Shown here one piece after another: positions 32,903-47,154 of a DNA stretch of 64,000 nucleotides. The notes under the pieces were generated by a model. It did no database searches, was not told the DNA's origin, and saw only the letters and a program-made list of their open reading frames with translations. Both the position numbers and the translations under genes were made by a program. This DNA is from Lunularia cruciata (lineage: Eukaryota > Streptophyta > Marchantiopsida > Lunulariales > Lunulariaceae): positions 37,019,001-37,083,000 of the forward strand of contig OX419758.1 of assembly GCA_948567375.1 (NCBI GenBank). Reading direction: 5' to 3'. Within the stretch, counting starts at the first letter, position 1. Each line of letters begins with the position of its first letter.

Positions 32903-33306
32903 TATACAAGACCAAGACCAAGGAGAGAAATAGGAGAATGAAAACTCACATTGAGACAAATGTGGGAAAACTCCAAATGCATAGCATGAGCTTCGGCTTC
33001 CATATTTATAGGCAGCATACAAGACTCTTGAGAAACTCTCAAGAAGCCTCCTTGAGCCACTTTCTTAGAGTGCAAGCTTCTCAAAAAACTTCCTTCTAGA
33101 AGTCGTTTACTTTGCGTGCAAGCTAAGCTAGTTGGAAGCGTATAGAAGCTTCCTTCTAGAAGCTACATACTTGGAGTGCAAGTTAAGCTTGTCGTGAAGC
33201 TTCCCAAGAAGCTTCTTGTATACTTTTGGAATATTCCAAGCTAATTTGGCTTATTCTCTACTTTGTTAGCCTTACTAACTACATTGCTAAACTCAATATT
33301 GTTACA
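32903..33306 (-). mobile_element. Family B solo LTR with TSD TAATA
   Basis: 404 bp in minus orientation, ending AATATTGTTACA, flanked by TAATA at 32898-32902 and 33307-33311. The left terminus reads TATAC in place of TGTAA. The heat-shock-type block is broken by mutation (GGAAG, CGTAT, AGAAG, CTTCC near 33135). Confidence 0.9.
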
Positions 33307-34699
33307 TAATACATCTCACATGAACAAAATTAGTTCCTTGGTTCTTTGGCTAATATGTCTTTTTGCTCCTTGATCTTCACTCTTCTTTTATATATCAAAG
33401 ATTTTTTTGTTTGATCGTTTAAATTACAAATTATAATCTTTGAATTTTGTCATTTCACAATCTTCTCCAACATCAATCCTATCTTCTTATCTAAGAATCT
33501 TATGTCATGTTAAATGCCTCTTATAACTCTTAATATCAACATTTTACTTTATGCAATTTGGTCATCTAAAGCAAAAATTGATTCTCATTCATTGCAAGAG
33601 TATGTACCCATGTGATTCCAAGTTCAATAATAGAGCATAAAGATCACGGTAAAGTGAATGCAAGAAATTAAATATTTGTATGGCATTTAAATATTTTGAC
33701 CCAATATAATCCAATTTAAACTACATGTACTTATTGGGATTTTTAATACCAATCTCATCTATTAACTCAAGCAACTTCTTTGAATCCATCGTATACATAG
33801 AGATAATTGATTGGGAGTATAAATTGACTTCCAATTCACTCATTCCTCAATAAGTTCACTAAGTCTTTAATCAATATTATGTATAAAATAGTTTCCTCTT
33901 AGGAAATTTATCCAGTTCCTTTAACATCTTTGGTGTTAGATTCTCATCACAAAATGTATTGAATATTCTTAAAAATAATGGTGTTCTTAGTTTTCTTGAA
34001 GAGAATTTGTAAATTCTTTATGGTTAGTTGAATAATGAACTCTAGTTTCTCCTTTATAGATGAGCTTGCTTTGTCCTTATGCAATTAGTTTGAAACTTCC
34101 TCATAAATTTTGAGTTTATCCTCCCAATTGAGTCTTTTATAAATTTTTCTTTGTGACTTTAAATTTTTCTTTCAATCAATACTTCTTCTTCTTTGATTAC
34201 CACTTATGTTTAATTATTTAAGGCTTGATAAGATCTCCATATCCTTCTTCTTATCCTATTTTTGTCATGGTTTCTTCCTTTGCACTTTGGCTTATAGATA
34301 TTCCAAACCATCTTCCTTAAATGCAAATGGTTGTACTTCTTGAAATATTGAGATAAAATAGATTACTTAATTTGACAATTGATAATAATCTCCCACATAG
34401 TGCCATCTTGATCACTTTGGAATCCAAGAATTGGAAATTAGATATTCCTTAACAAAATTATTCACAAAATAAATGACCTAATGATGAAATATATATATGC
34501 TGAAATTAATAGACACATAGATATATAGTACTTCATATATGCAAAGCACTTGCAAGAGAACTTTGTAATAAGATGTTTTGTATTATACTTACAAAACTAG
34601 TGAATTACTATTTCTCATACATTACACAACTTGATTGCAATTGTAATGAGAAATACTAAGATACACTTTATGTATCATGCAGAAGGTATAAAGAACTCA

Positions 34700-35020
34700 C
34701 TCATCCTTGTCTCCCTCCCTAATCCCACTATCACCATGTCCATCATCTCTATCCATAAGCACCCTCCTTTCCCTGCTTGCCATCCCTCATTCCCGTTCTA
34801 ATCCATTGTCCATGTCCACTCTTTCCATCCTTGCCTATCATTCATGCACATGGTATAACGGACACGCCCATCCCTCCTTCCTTCCTATTCCCATTGTTTT
34901 CCTGTCCATCATCTTCATCCATGACTCCCCTCCTTTTTTTGCATGTTGTTCCTTGTCCCTCCTTCCTACATGTTGTCCCTATCCATCGTGTATGTTCCTA
35001 CTTGTCATCTCTTAGGGAAT
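34700..35020. repeat. Pyrimidine-rich low-complexity tract
   Basis: The plus strand is dominated by C and T, with recurring CCATC, CCTCC and TCCCT words. The frames through it are Ser/Pro/His-rich products of the base bias, not a protein. Confidence 0.7.
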
Positions 35021-37902
35021 TTTGGTGTATATACACTCCTATTATAAGGACCTAATATAAAAAGAAAAAATGTGTTTTAAAGGTAAATAATTGTTTTAGT
35101 AGTAATGTTCATAATTGAAAGAAATTGCACATGTATTATTTATCAAGACAACCATAATGATCAAGTCAATTTATGTCATTTCATTTATGAGTTGGTTGAT
35201 ATCCAAAAACTTAAATTCTTGGTATCCTTACATCCATTCAATCTTGGTTGTGTCAAAATATCATCCTCTTCATACATCAAAATTTGGAAACAATTTTACA
35301 ACTATACTTAATGATCGTAAATAAAGTGTGAGTCAATTGCCATAATTTGCTAAGATATGTAATACATTTAAATTTCTATTTCTTTATTTCTTGATCTGTA
35401 CAAAATAGATCTATTTCACCATTTAATTTCTTGTGCCTTCTCATATAGATTTATTTCCCTAGTTCTCGAGAATATTCACAAATGTAGGTTTTGTCATATG
35501 TTTCCAATTTATAATTCCTTGATATTAGAAATAGAAAGTGGGACTCTAGAATCATGATCAAATTTAAATTGAGATTCTTTGAGCATGGTTAATTCTCTAC
35601 TTACTCTTAGTCACTCTATAGTATATGACTTTTCTCTCATTTACTCATTGTTGTATACTTTCCAATAGATGATATGTAGGTACGAATTCAGTTTTCTACT
35701 TCTTACCATTGTTGATAAGCCTATTCTTTCAACTTAAAGTATATTTTACCATTTTTTAGTTTATTATAACTATAACCACACCAAGTCTTAATATCTTATA
35801 TAGAAGCAAGGATTTAACTAAGAAATCCAAAATCTCTAAATCAAAAAATTTGAGTCCTAAGTTTCAAATATTTTGCAAGTATGAAGTTAAGGATATTGGT
35901 TTACTTAAGTGTACAAAATTCACCTAAGTTGGTATTGACATTTTGTAGTTTGGATTTTGATATATTAACAAGAAATGATAAAAGATTACAAAGTCCAAGA
36001 AGAATTCTAGAACTTCTAAAATCCATATTTCTTGACATGTAAATATTTTATCATGGATAAAATTTATTGTGTTATTTAGTATTGTGAAACAAGAACAAAA
36101 CATTATTTCCTCCTTTAAAGCTCAAATGAGTTGTCCATGCTTTTGGATGATGATCTTTTGAAATGTATTTTATATGCAGTGGTTGAAATATATAATTAGC
36201 TTTGGCTTAGAGGGTAAATTCAAGGACAAGTGCTTCCAAAAAGAAAGAATTTTTTTTACTAATGTTAGGTCCACTTTATGAAATTAAATGAATTATTTTA
36301 ATTATTCATGTACAAAATTACAGATGCTTTAATAGAGTTATAATAAGAGGTTTTAATAATTTTAAGCAACTCTAGCAATTATAGTCCATGGTTGTATTCC
36401 TAAAGAGAATATTTTCCAATAGAAGAATCCTTTGGTGTGAGATAAGCATATATAAAGTGCTGAATCTTTACCTTGATAAATAAGCCAAAGTTTAATTTCT
36501 TAAAGATTTTGACATCCTTGGGTCTTTATTAATAGAAGCACTTGTTTTAAAAAATAGGACTAAGTGGCATAACCTTATCTAGGTGGTATAGCATTATTAA
36601 TAAAACTGCATACTATGATCTTATCTTAAAACTAAAACATATGGTTGTATCTTTTTGTCTAACATGGATTAACCAAAGGATATGAAATACATTTAGTTCA
36701 AGAAGACACATTACTTGAGATTGCCCCTTTATTCACTTTGAAAAAATATTAATGGTATTTTAGAGAAACAATAATCAATTAAATCTCCTTTTTAAAGAAC
36801 TATGTTTTATTAAATAAGATAACAAATCTCAAGCAGACATTCAGGTCTTTGTATTGTTATTCTTTCACTACAAAGGCAGATTATTATTAGAAACATAAAA
36901 TACAACAAGGGAATACAAGTAAAAGATATTGTCTAGTATGATATGAAGAATATACTTTGGCAATGTTGAAGATATGCACAAGGTTAATTTTTGCACTATG
37001 TAGGTAGAAACTAGGCTATGGGAGGTTGAAACTTGATTGAGATAAGATTATGCTTCCATTAAGTGTGAAAATTTGTTGGACTATATTCTAGAAGTCCTTG
37101 TAAATAAATTATATTTTACTGAAATAATAACATTATATTTTATTTGTATTTGAGTAGTATTCAGGTTCAAAATACATATTCATGATATATCATTCTTACA
37201 TAAGTAATCACTGGTTTTGTACTTTTTTTCTTGATTATTGTTGCATTTCTTTTCTTTTTTTACTAGAGTTGCATATCATATGATTTTTCTTAATATAATA
37301 TACAAAGCTAAAACCAAAGTGAGTCCTTAGATATATGTGTTAAATATTGATAATAAGAATCATCAACTCTTAAGAAGCTCTTGTTTGTTATCACATTCTC
37401 TAAGTACAAACATTTCTTGTATATTGGGAGATATAAAGAGTAATCCACACTTGCATTTTAGTGTTATCAATTGTATTATTTAGAGTTGTGTTCCAATCAT
37501 GTTATATATTATATTTACTATCATAAACATCATATAAGGTGACACAAGCTTCATCTCCTTAAAATGTTTGTCTCTTGGTGCAAATAAGAGTTTTAAAGAA
37601 ATCAAATTTGATCCTTTTAATGACAATGGGATAAAAATTTATTAGTAAATTTAGAGGATGAAAAAATTAAATTAATAAGGAGTAAAGGACAATAAGTATT
37701 TTATAAATTACAGTTATGCATGTTCATATTATTGTATGAAAATAAATCAACTATATATAGAGCATGTAATAGATCATCATTCATGAGTAGAATTATTCAT
37801 TTTGATATTTTGATGTAGATGATCTGATATATTTAGCTTAATATTCCAAGTGTTGCAATGCAAAGAATGAGTTTAAGAATCAACTCAAAAAATTTACTCA
37901 AT

Positions 37903-38176
37903 ACTTGTTCATTTGTGATCTTGGTCTCATAAGAAGCATCATGAATGTAACTTTACATTGTTATCAAGATTATGCCACATGTATTATCACCTCCCAAAAT
38001 TGAGGATTTTTGTTTTTGGTTAATTTGGACTATAAGATCAAAACTTGTTCCCTTGTGATCTTCGTGTCATTAGAAGCACCATGAATGTAACTTTACATTG
38101 CTACCAACATTATGCCACATGTATTGTCACCTCCCAAAATTGAGGATTTTTGTTTTTGGTTAATTTGGACTATGAG
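37903..38176. repeat. 140-bp tandem duplication
   Basis: Copies start at 37903 and 38043 (both ACTTGTTC...TTGTGATCTT) and run to GGACTATAAG and GGACTATGAG. They differ at roughly ten positions by eye. No coding role is seen. Confidence 0.9.
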
Positions 38177-39009
38177 ATGCTTATCCTTCACTCAAGGTAG
38201 ACTTCTAGTAGCAATAAAGATAGCACACCATTGAATTAGAAGATATGGAATCAACTTCACGACATTCCTAAGAGTCAATAATGACCATATTTACTAATAA
38301 TACTAGGCAAAAAGTTCATCTAAAGTCAAAAGTTTAATCCAAACTCACTAAAAAATTTCCCATCTTATCTTGGCTCATTCTTTTTATATGAGCTATATTT
38401 GGACAATGGGAAAATCCTACAAAGACTTTTTACAATATAAGTCAATACACTCAATTCCAAATTAGCAAAATTCTTTAAAAGTAAAGCCAACTTATTATGA
38501 GTTATAAGTAACTCAAGGCTAATTTAAACGCTTTGTTACAATTTCTAGAATAATCTATCATTATTATCAAAACCAAACCAAATAATTTTATAAATTATCA
38601 ATATAAATTTTTTATTACATTTACCTCTCTATTATTATTTCACTTTATCCTTGAAGTGATTGTCTCTTTATCTTCGATGTTACAACTTTAACTTATTATA
38701 GTTCATCCTTTCAATTTGTAGTCTCATTGATAAATTTTAAGTAAAATATATAATTGCACTAAAATTTGTTTAAGGTCCAAAGCACTGAAGCAAGAAAAAT
38801 GTTATTCCTTCTTCAATTGAATGAAATCAAATAGTATTAGTATCAATTGCCTTGGAGTGCACTACCTACTCTTGCTTTATTGCTTGTCATAGCTTTCATT
38901 ATAATTCCTTTGAGCATATTCTTCTCAATCGAAAGTAACTATTATTGCCTCCTTGAATTCCATAATCTGATCTTTCTTTGATATTATGATCACGTACATG
39001 CTTCTCATA

Positions 39010-39600
39010 TGCATACAATTAGCTAAACATGTCATCTAGAGGTGAAATTTGGCTTGGTACCATCTAAAAGGATGTTATATATGATAGACTAAGTAGATTA
39101 GATAGAAGTGTCACCAAGTGATTATTTCCACTAATAGTGCAGGATAATAAAACACCCTTAATACTTTAGAGCCAATTTTGGAGGCCTAAACAGATGCAGT
39201 AGACCTAACAAATGGAAAGATTATAGCTTGCTTTCTCCTCCATCTCCCGCGCACTGTTGTTCATCTCACCAAGAGCTATCCAACGGTACCTCACCCATAC
39301 AATTTTGAGCTTCCTACAAGAAGATTATATAAAAAATCCCTTTAGTCAAACTTGTTTGACCAACCAGACAGGACAAGAACCGACATGTCACAATTCAATG
39401 CAAATAATCAAAGGGTGGAGCTTGCTAACATGTCACTAATCCATGTATCTAATCCAAGGGTGGAGCTTCCTTTGAGTGAATCCTTGTTGCTATATAATAA
39501 AGACAAGATGCTACTCAAGAGCATTGGAGTATTGAGTATGGAGCTTTCTATTTCTTCTCATGTGTTTTTTTGAGTGTTCTCTTATCCTCTAAACATAACA
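39010..39600 (+). mobile_element. Family A solo LTR
   Basis: It matches the A3 LTR from the TAGCTAAACATGTCATC region to CTAAACATAACA, about 590 bp, with the GCTATATAATAAAG TATA segment near 39489. No internal A sequence flanks it. The first bases are decayed and I cannot define a target duplication. Confidence 0.82.
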
Positions 39601-41045
39601 TCAAATGAGTGCTTTTTAAAAATAGGAAGATAAAAAAATAGATAATATATACTCAATAAAATACACAAATGAAATTGAAAAAACATAAGTGAGGTTTCAA
39701 TTGTTGACTTATCTTGCATAAAATAATATAAATTCTCTTCTCCAAGTGATATTTAGCTTGTTCTAAATTTTTTATGTTTTACCAACATCATTTGTAAGGT
39801 TTGATTGGTTCTTTTTACCAAGCCTTTATAATTTTTCTTTTGATGAAATTGCTTTATGTAAGATAGAGAAATTTTGGTGCATGGTTATTACTATGATTTT
39901 TATAAACTCTTCTTTGCAATCATAAATCAATACTAAAGTGCAACCAAATATAGTTATACCTATTTAAATCAATCATTATACGCATTTGAAGAGTACATAT
40001 AATATAGTCAAGAAGAGATAAATGTAAGTTGTTCACTTCCAATGTTAAAACTATATTATGTAAAGAACACATATAAGAATTTGATTTCATAAATAAGCTC
40101 ACACATTATGCATTAAATGATGCTCATATGATTTTTAGATAGAACTCACAAAATTCCTTTACTAACCTTAGCACCTTAACTAAACTAACATCATAATAGA
40201 CTTGCATAGACATCCACCAAAGGGAAATATAATGACATAATACAATAAATTTATCAACAATAAAAGGTTCAAAAAGAAATCTATTAACTTCATCTTCCTT
40301 TCTATCTCTCAATGGTCTAACATCAACCTATGTGGGAAGGTTATCTATAAATATAAAAATATACTAATTATTCTATAAGATTATATTGAGAGGATACAAA
40401 AACTGAATTCACTTCTTCTCAAATAGCTATAATGATGGATTGATAAGAAAGTTGAGATATAGCTAAGACTTCATGGCAAAAGGTTGATAAATATGATAAG
40501 TTTTACAATAATCAAGACAATTCATTGAAAAACACCTCTTCCAATGGTTCCCTTTATTTATAAGTTTGAAAGTTGTCAAATTTATAGTAAATTGGCCTCT
40601 ACATACAAACCTTTTAGAATTTTGTATAGACTCTTCCTTGCCCATTACTCTTTGAAGTCAACCATTTAATCCTTGGTAAAATGATATTTTCAACCATTAT
40701 TTAAAGTTTAGATCTTAATTCAAAACCCTTATTCTCAATACTATGCATTTGTTTAGATAGTTATCTTTCATCACAAAGAGTATATTGGAACCTGTTTAGT
40801 GACCAAAATGGCCAACAAATATTTATTCAAGAAAGAACAATCCACTATCTCAACTCCATTCTGATCATTGGCACAAGATAATAAATCCCTTTTTGTGTGT
40901 TTCTTCTTTGGTCTATACTCAATAATATAATTATGCTCAAATAATCATCATTCATCAAATTATCCTCCCTTTTGCATAAGGTTTGTTTTTTATATGTTTT
41001 CAATGCCATGATAGATGAAAATTATCTTCTTCACTCTAATAAATT
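39601..41045 (-). other. Unassigned; weak trace of another gypsy integrase
   Basis: The minus strand at 40463-40645 ends CLDYCKTYHIYQPFAMK, which resembles the cysteine pair and following residues of a Ty3 integrase zinc domain; a further frame follows at 40124-40312. No other domain is readable, so this is only a hint. Confidence 0.3.
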
Positions 41046-41448
41046 TGTAAAACACCATCTTGAGGGGGGAAATAGGAGAATAGAAGATCACATTTGGACA
41101 CTTGAAAGTGGGAAAACTCCAAATGCCTAGCATGAGCTTTGGCTCTCATATTTATAGAGAGCATATGAGGCTCTTGGGAAGCTTCTCAAGAAGCTTCCAT
41201 GATTTGCTTTCTTGGAGTGCAAGTCAAGTTAATTGGGAAGCTTCTCAAGAAGCTTCCTTTTTGAAGTCGCCTATTTGGCATGCAAGCTAAGTTGGTTGGA
41301 AGCTTCCTTCTAGAAACTACATACTTGGAGTGCAAGCTAAGCTAGTGGGAAGCTTCCTAGACAGTTCTAGGATATTCTAGGCTAATTTAGCCTATTCACT
41401 ATTTTGTGAGCCTTGACTAACTTTGTTGCTAAACTCCATATTGGTACA
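41046..41448 (-). repeat. B2 3' LTR
   Basis: 403 bp, TGTAAAACACC to ATTGGTACA on the plus strand. A TATAAATA box lies on the minus strand at 41149-41156. GAAGCTTC dimers remain but no run of four units. The interior continues ATTCCTCCACCGCTAG as in B1. Confidence 0.88.
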
Positions 41449-41459
41449 TATTCCTCCAC

Positions 41460-42540
41460 CGCTAGTTGGTGATGTAATTGTTGCCATTGAAGCTTCAAAT
41501 TCCCAGATGGCCATTTGTGCATTCATGAGATGAGAAAGAGGCTCCCAAGTGGCATCATGAAGGAGATAGCCCTTCCAAAGAACCTTGTACTCTATATGTT
41601 GTTAGCGGTCGTGTTGGATGTGGCAATGTCTAAGTATACCATCCACTTTGTACTCGTCAAGATCATGGATAGGGATGGGAGGAGGAAGTGGAGGTTGGAC
41701 ACAAGAGGAAAATGAAGATGGATTAGGAACAAAGGGTTTTAACTTAGCGTATCTTCCAAGGTGCAATTTTCATTTTTAGTTTTTTCCATCAGTTTAAGGA
41801 TGATAGGCCATGGACAAAGCAAGCTTGGTGCCGAGTATCTAAAAGAGTGCTTACCAAAACTTTCTAGTGAATTGAGGATCACAATTAGAGATGAGTATAT
41901 ACGGCATCTCATGATGCTTAGAGACATTGTCAAAGTAGAGTTGTGCTAATGTTGGAACATCCACCATATCAAAGGTTAGTGCAAAGTAGATTTGCTTACT
42001 AAGCTTATCCATAAATACCACAATTGCTATGTGACCTTGCTTTGTCTTGGGCAAGGATGTAATGAGATCTAAGCTTACGTGTTCCCATTGAGCAGATGGA
42101 ATTGGAAGTTGTTGAAGGAGTCCACTTGGTTTTTTGTTGTTGGCCTTGGAAACTCTCACATTATTGGAAACACTCTGAAACATCTTGTGTCATGTTGGGC
42201 CACCACCATTGGGCGTTGGAGAGTACCCAAGGTCTTGTTTACACCCATGTGACCAACAATTTGTAAGTCATGGGATTCTTGGAGGCATACAAGTCAAAGA
42301 TCACCCTTGGTTGGAACATTGATTTGGTCCTCATGGAATAGAAGGCCTTCCTTGAAGGAGAAGGTATTGTATTCCTTACCACTAATTGCAAGATGCCCTT
42401 GTACCATCTGAAAGAATGGATCTTGTTGTAGAAGTATCCTAGACTTGATTTGGACCTTAGAATCAACTAATTGTCGTAATTGATGTCGTGATGAGAGGAA
42501 GAGACTTCAAATCATGCCATCATTATAAGGTATTTTGGAT
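41460..42540 (-). pseudogene. B2 integrase, internally deleted
   Basis: The readable core at 41851-42183 gives SAQWEHVSLDLITSLPKTKQ and ILISNCDPQFTRKF, with both Asp residues of the core. Sequence between about B1 positions 2240 and 2730 is missing here, removing the Glu-bearing block and most of the C-terminal domain. Confidence 0.82.
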
Positions 42541-43735
42541 GATATAGAACCAATTGGGTTTGTACTCAAGTTTGATGTCAAACTTCAATACAAACCTCCC
42601 ATCAATCATATCGACTCTTCATGTGTTTCAAATGTAATGTATGCAACAAGGGCTTGTGATCAATTTACATAACCACTTGTTTCCCAAGAGATAATGCCTC
42701 CATACCTTGGTGGCATATACTATTGCTAGTTGTTCCTAGTCTCAAGCAGAGTAATTCCTTTCTGTTGTATTTAGATTACAAGACTCAAAGGCAATGGGAT
42801 GTAATCCATCTACAAATTCTTGTTGCAACATGGCTCTAATTGCAAAGTTGGAAGCATCAAAATCAACCACACATGGTAGTTGAGGATCATATGGTTGAAG
42901 AATTAGTCTTGAAGACACCATATGTTTCAACTTTTAGAATGTGTCTTCATGCTTGTTTGGTCCATTGAAAGCTCAAGTTCGTCCTCAACAGATTGGTCAA
43001 TGTTGCGGCTACATGAGCATAGTAGTAGATGAACCATTGATAAAAAGTAGCCAATCCATTTAATGCCCATACTTCAATAGCATCCTTTGGAGTAGGCCAA
43101 TTAGTGATGGATTTGATTTTCTCCTCTTCCATCTTCATCCCCTTTGATGAGATCTTGTGACCCAAGAATGTAACTTCCTTTTGCCAAAAGGCACACTTTG
43201 CTTCTTGTATAAATATTCCACTATTGTAGTTGTCTTAAGACTTCTCGCATGTGATTCAAATGTTATGCCTCTATCTTGCTATAGATTTAGACATAATCTA
43301 AGAACACCGCCATGTACTAATCCAACAATCCATCCAACACCAAAAGCATATGATCCATGAAGAGTATTGGAGCATTAGTGAGCCCAAAAGGCAAAACTCT
43401 CCACTCAAAATGTCCATACTTTGTGCAAAAGGCAGTTTTTTGCACATTTCCTTATCAATGGAGATTTGCCAATAGTCATTGCAAAGATCCAACTTGGAGA
43501 AGTATTGTACTCCACTCAATTGATCAAGCAAGTCATCAATTCAAGGCAAAAGGTATGCATTCTTCACTGTCTATTTATTGAGCCCACAATAATCAATATA
43601 GAAATGAAGTACTCCATCTTTCTTTGGAATGAATAATATTGGGGCTCCCCAAGGAGATATACTATGTTGTATGAAATTGTTCTCCAACAAATCCGTTAGT
43701 GTTATTTGCAACTCCTCCAACTCCTTTGGTGAGAG
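42541..43735 (-). pseudogene. B2 RNase H and reverse transcriptase
   Basis: 42742-42930 carries CVVDFDASNFAIRAMLQQ (RNase H start), 42947-43165 the connection (GHKISSKGMKMEEEKI), and 43298-43531 the RT block [20 protein letters not shown]. The catalytic Leu-Asp-Asp region near 43300 and several other sites are broken by stops and small indels. Confidence 0.82.
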
Positions 43736-44150
43736 TCAATAGATTGGTCTATTCATTGGAGTACTCCCTAGTACTAACTCAATCTTTAAGGGCATATCAC
43801 AATTAGAGGGTAATCCCTTTGGTAGATCATCTGGAAACATGTATTCAAATTCTTGAACTATGTGGTCAACCATTGCTTGATGAGGCCCTTGACTCTCCTC
43901 GTATTCTCCTTGTGTAATTGGCTTGAACCACACTGCAAAAACAAATTTATCTTCCTCCAAGGCTTGCTCTATAGTTGCTTCACTAACAAACTTCCCATCT
44001 ATGGATTCATCTTCCTTCATGACTCGCTCTATGGCTACTTTCCTGACAAACTTCCCATCTTGGGATTTCACTTCCTTCAAAGCTTACTCTATGGCTGCTT
44101 TCCTTACAAAATTTCCATCTTGGAACTGACTATTGTTAGGTGTCTTACTC
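43736..44150 (-). pseudogene. B2 protease-RT spacer with 60-bp repeats
   Basis: Minus-strand reading gives three SxDGKFVxxxxIExxxxEDE-type units (about 43956-44135), then EEDKFVFAVWFKPITQ, matching B1 4836-5144. The repeat is thus older than the split of the two copies. Confidence 0.8.
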
Positions 44151-44206
44151 AAAGGTGCTAGACAACCTAATTGGAAATTCCTACCTTGGTGTTGTACTTC
44201 AATTTG

Positions 44207-44476
44207 TCATTGGGTCCAATCAAATTGAACCTTATGACATTCAAGCCAAGGTAGTCCTAGAATGACATCATAGTGTAGAGGTGCCACCTCAAACCTCATA
44301 CACTCTAAATACTCATTCCCAATCTTGAAGGTAACAAGATGGAAGGTATTGAATACAAAACTCTTTCTACCATCCGCCATCATCAATCTACTTCTAATTA
44401 TTGGCTTGATAGGATTACCTAGTTCCTTTGCTAAATGCATAGATGTGCAATTATTTGAACTTCCAAACCCAGCCAA
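44207..44476 (-). pseudogene. B2 protease
   Basis: It aligns with B1 protease: AGFGSSNNCTSM at the active site, so Asp-Ser-Gly reads Ala-Gly-Phe-Gly, and VILGLPWLECHKVQFDW at the end. The catalytic Asp is gone. Confidence 0.82.
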
Positions 44477-44559
44477 AATCCTACAACCACGATCAGATAC
44501 TTCATTTGCAAAGTCAAGCCTACAATCTCATTGGCACTCATCAAGTTCCCAGTAGGTGG

Positions 44560-45500
44560 CTCAAAATCTCCTATTGGGATACCTCATTTCCTTAATCATT
44601 CTACTCTATAATTTCAATTTGGCCGACTTGTTGAGGTCACTCATTCTTGAGTGGACATTCTGCAATGCAATGTCCAATTTGGTAACAATAGAAACATCCA
44701 CCATTTTGTCATAATCTTTCACGATCTATTGTGCCAAGTGGTCTTTTTTGGATGGCATCAATCTCCATTGGTATCGGCTCTTCTACCCATGTGTAGTGTG
44801 TGGATAGGTTTGGGGAAGGTTGAGGTTGAGACCAAGTTGTCACAACTAAGAAATCAAAGCACTCAGCCATCTACATGGCTTCTTCTAAGTCTTTTGGCTC
44901 ACGTATAATCACTTCTAGTCTAGTGTGGGACTTCAAGCCTCTCACAAAGCAATCTATAGCTTCTCCATCTAGTATATACAGAATTTGCATAATGTTGTTT
45001 TAGAATTGAGTGATATAGCTTTTTATCAAGCCAATTTGCTTCAATTTTGCCAACTTAACTTGTGTGGCCTGCATAGTATTTATAGCTTGGAACCACCTAA
45101 TTATTGCACTCCTAAATTCTTCTCATGTCAAGATTGGCATGAAAAACTGCCACTCAGCTCATTCCACTCGGAATCACCACCATAATTTAGCCACTCCATC
45201 CAATTAGCTCGAGGCCAATAAATTTTTTCTCCGTTCATCTTGAAGGTTTGTTGCTTCAAAGTAACATTCACAATCAAACACAAAACTTTCCATTGCACCT
45301 AGAAGGTTCTTGCCTTCAAATACCTTAGGCTTTGGAAATTGGATTTGCTAATCCACTTCTTGAACTAGTGCTCTCTCTACTTGCTCTCGTCTATGATGTT
45401 CTTGTTCATCCAACAATCAAGTAAGGTGCTCAACTTGTTACTGCATAGCAAGGATAACTTTGGGCATCACCCTCATGGCTTTTACTTGATCATACTATCC
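44560..45500 (-). pseudogene. B2 Gag with decayed zinc knuckle
   Basis: The zinc-knuckle region (about 44650-44720) and gag core (about 44860-45480) are collinear with B1 without the D insertion. Near the start the reading LAMQ-stop-QVEHL repeats the TAA seen in B1. Many other stops are present. Confidence 0.75.
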
Positions 45501-45705
45501 CAAATTTATCTAATTTATTACCACATAAATGCATCAAGTTCACCGTTCTCTATAAGTTACAATCGGAAGTATCAAAGGTTCCTCAAACAACAAGAAGCAT
45601 CAAAGGTTCCTCATACAAGGTGATCATATGCAAAAAATTGTGTTTGAAACATGAGGTGATGAATTGTGTGAAATGATACTTGGGTAGTGCTTAGACACAA
45701 AAATC

Positions 45706-47154
45706 ACACAAATTTGTTGGTCCACTTTTATCTTCTTTCATAATTGCATTACATTAAACTTGATAGATTTTCACTTAGTTAGAGGAGAAGGCACATCCTC
45801 TCTAAGTATTTGTACATTGTAGAAAAATAGTCTTTGATATATCTCATAATTAGATCGGTATTTTTCCATACATTTTAGGAATATCATCAAAATTGGTGAA
45901 TTGAATTGAATTTATTCAATTGAATTCAACTCTATTGAATTTATTCAATAAATGAAGTTGATGATTTATTTAATAAATAATCAACTTACAAAAATAAATA
46001 TATAGTGTTCATTATTGATTTATTTAATTCTTAAGAATCAATAGACACTCAAAGATGACCAATATTTCCTTGGAATAAATAACATGTGCATTTTACAATA
46101 TGAGATACTATGTAGACAAAATACTTCATACTAAGCCTTATGAAGTTTTATAATTTTTTATGATTCTTTGCAAATTATGCCACATATATGTCTACTAATA
46201 GGTGAATTATTAAGAATCCAATCTATTCTAAATAACATTACTGATCAAACTCTTAAGGAAAATCATCAAGAAAAAATTTTGAAATTTCTTATAAAGTACC
46301 CCTACTATCTTTGATGCCTTCATCTACACATGATAAAATCTTCTTTACAATTTGATCCAAGCAAAAATATTATTATCTATTCCTTTGTATCTTGCTCAAT
46401 AACAAGATTATTAATATAAATACATTTTAAGTTTGATATTTTTATAAATGAAGTCATTGCTTAAACATCCCAAACAAAGAAGTTTAAGTTTTGTAGTCCT
46501 TGAATTTATTTTCTTTGACCAATCAATTTAAGCATATTTATGTTAAATCCAATGAAGTACTACAATGAAATCATAGTAGAAGTGTGTTACTATGAATTTG
46601 TATGCTCTTATATAATCTCGAGAAGTATTGAATTAAGAGTCCAAAAGTAGGTCTTTTATTTCCTTCAATTATTTTAAATAGTTGAAAGTTATAGTAACAA
46701 TAAACTAAACTTCCAATAATTGGTGCAAAAAAATTGATAGTCTCATAAATATTACATTACAATGGTACCATAATCAACAACAATCTAAAATATTACAAAA
46801 ATATGGTATGGATCACACCATGGAGATAAATTATTAACTTTTATATATTGGACTCTCAATCCTCTTAGGCAAGTGCTCCTTATAAGCTATTTCATTGGTC
46901 ATCTTAAGCATTGGCATTTTTATAATCACATAGCTCCTCTATGTATCAAACTCATGCAATTTGACTACTTTATCTCATACAGTTGGAAACTTTACAATAT
47001 ATTGTTCAAGGTTTTAGTAATGAAAGTATACCCAATTTTGTTGTAGCTATTTCTTATTGAAATTGATAAGTATTTTTCATTGCTATATATCGCATCTCCA
47101 TGAGAACCATTTTATCCTCCTATATATGATTTACTTGTATGACTTTCATTATTG
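45706..47154. other. Unassigned AT-rich DNA
   Basis: No coding region or LTR is supported. A near-palindrome of about 29 bp lies at about 45957-45985 within TTTATTTAATAAATAA. Confidence 0.5.

Larger units (their letters stand above)
33312..39009. other. AT-rich region without supported genes
   Basis: About 5.7 kb with no recognised coding region, LTR or RNA gene. It contains a C/T-rich tract (34700-35020) with short runs of ATCCCT-like words and a tandem duplication (37903-38176). It may be old, decayed transposon sequence. Confidence 0.5.
41046..45705 (-). mobile_element. Family B copy B2, 5' LTR missing
   Basis: It is collinear with B1 from the 3' LTR (41046-41448) through integrase, RNase H, RT, spacer repeats, protease, zinc knuckle and gag into the leader, where it stops at about 45705, so the 5' LTR and primer site are lost. 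About 480 bp of integrase are deleted at about 41744. It does not carry the D solo LTR found in B1. Confidence 0.88.

Noticed and set aside
34707-35055. Ser/Pro/Leu-rich plus-strand frames
   Set aside because: They arise from a pyrimidine-rich low-complexity tract.
46290-46420. Possible copia RT trace on the minus strand
   Set aside because: Only vague resemblance and no motif could be read.
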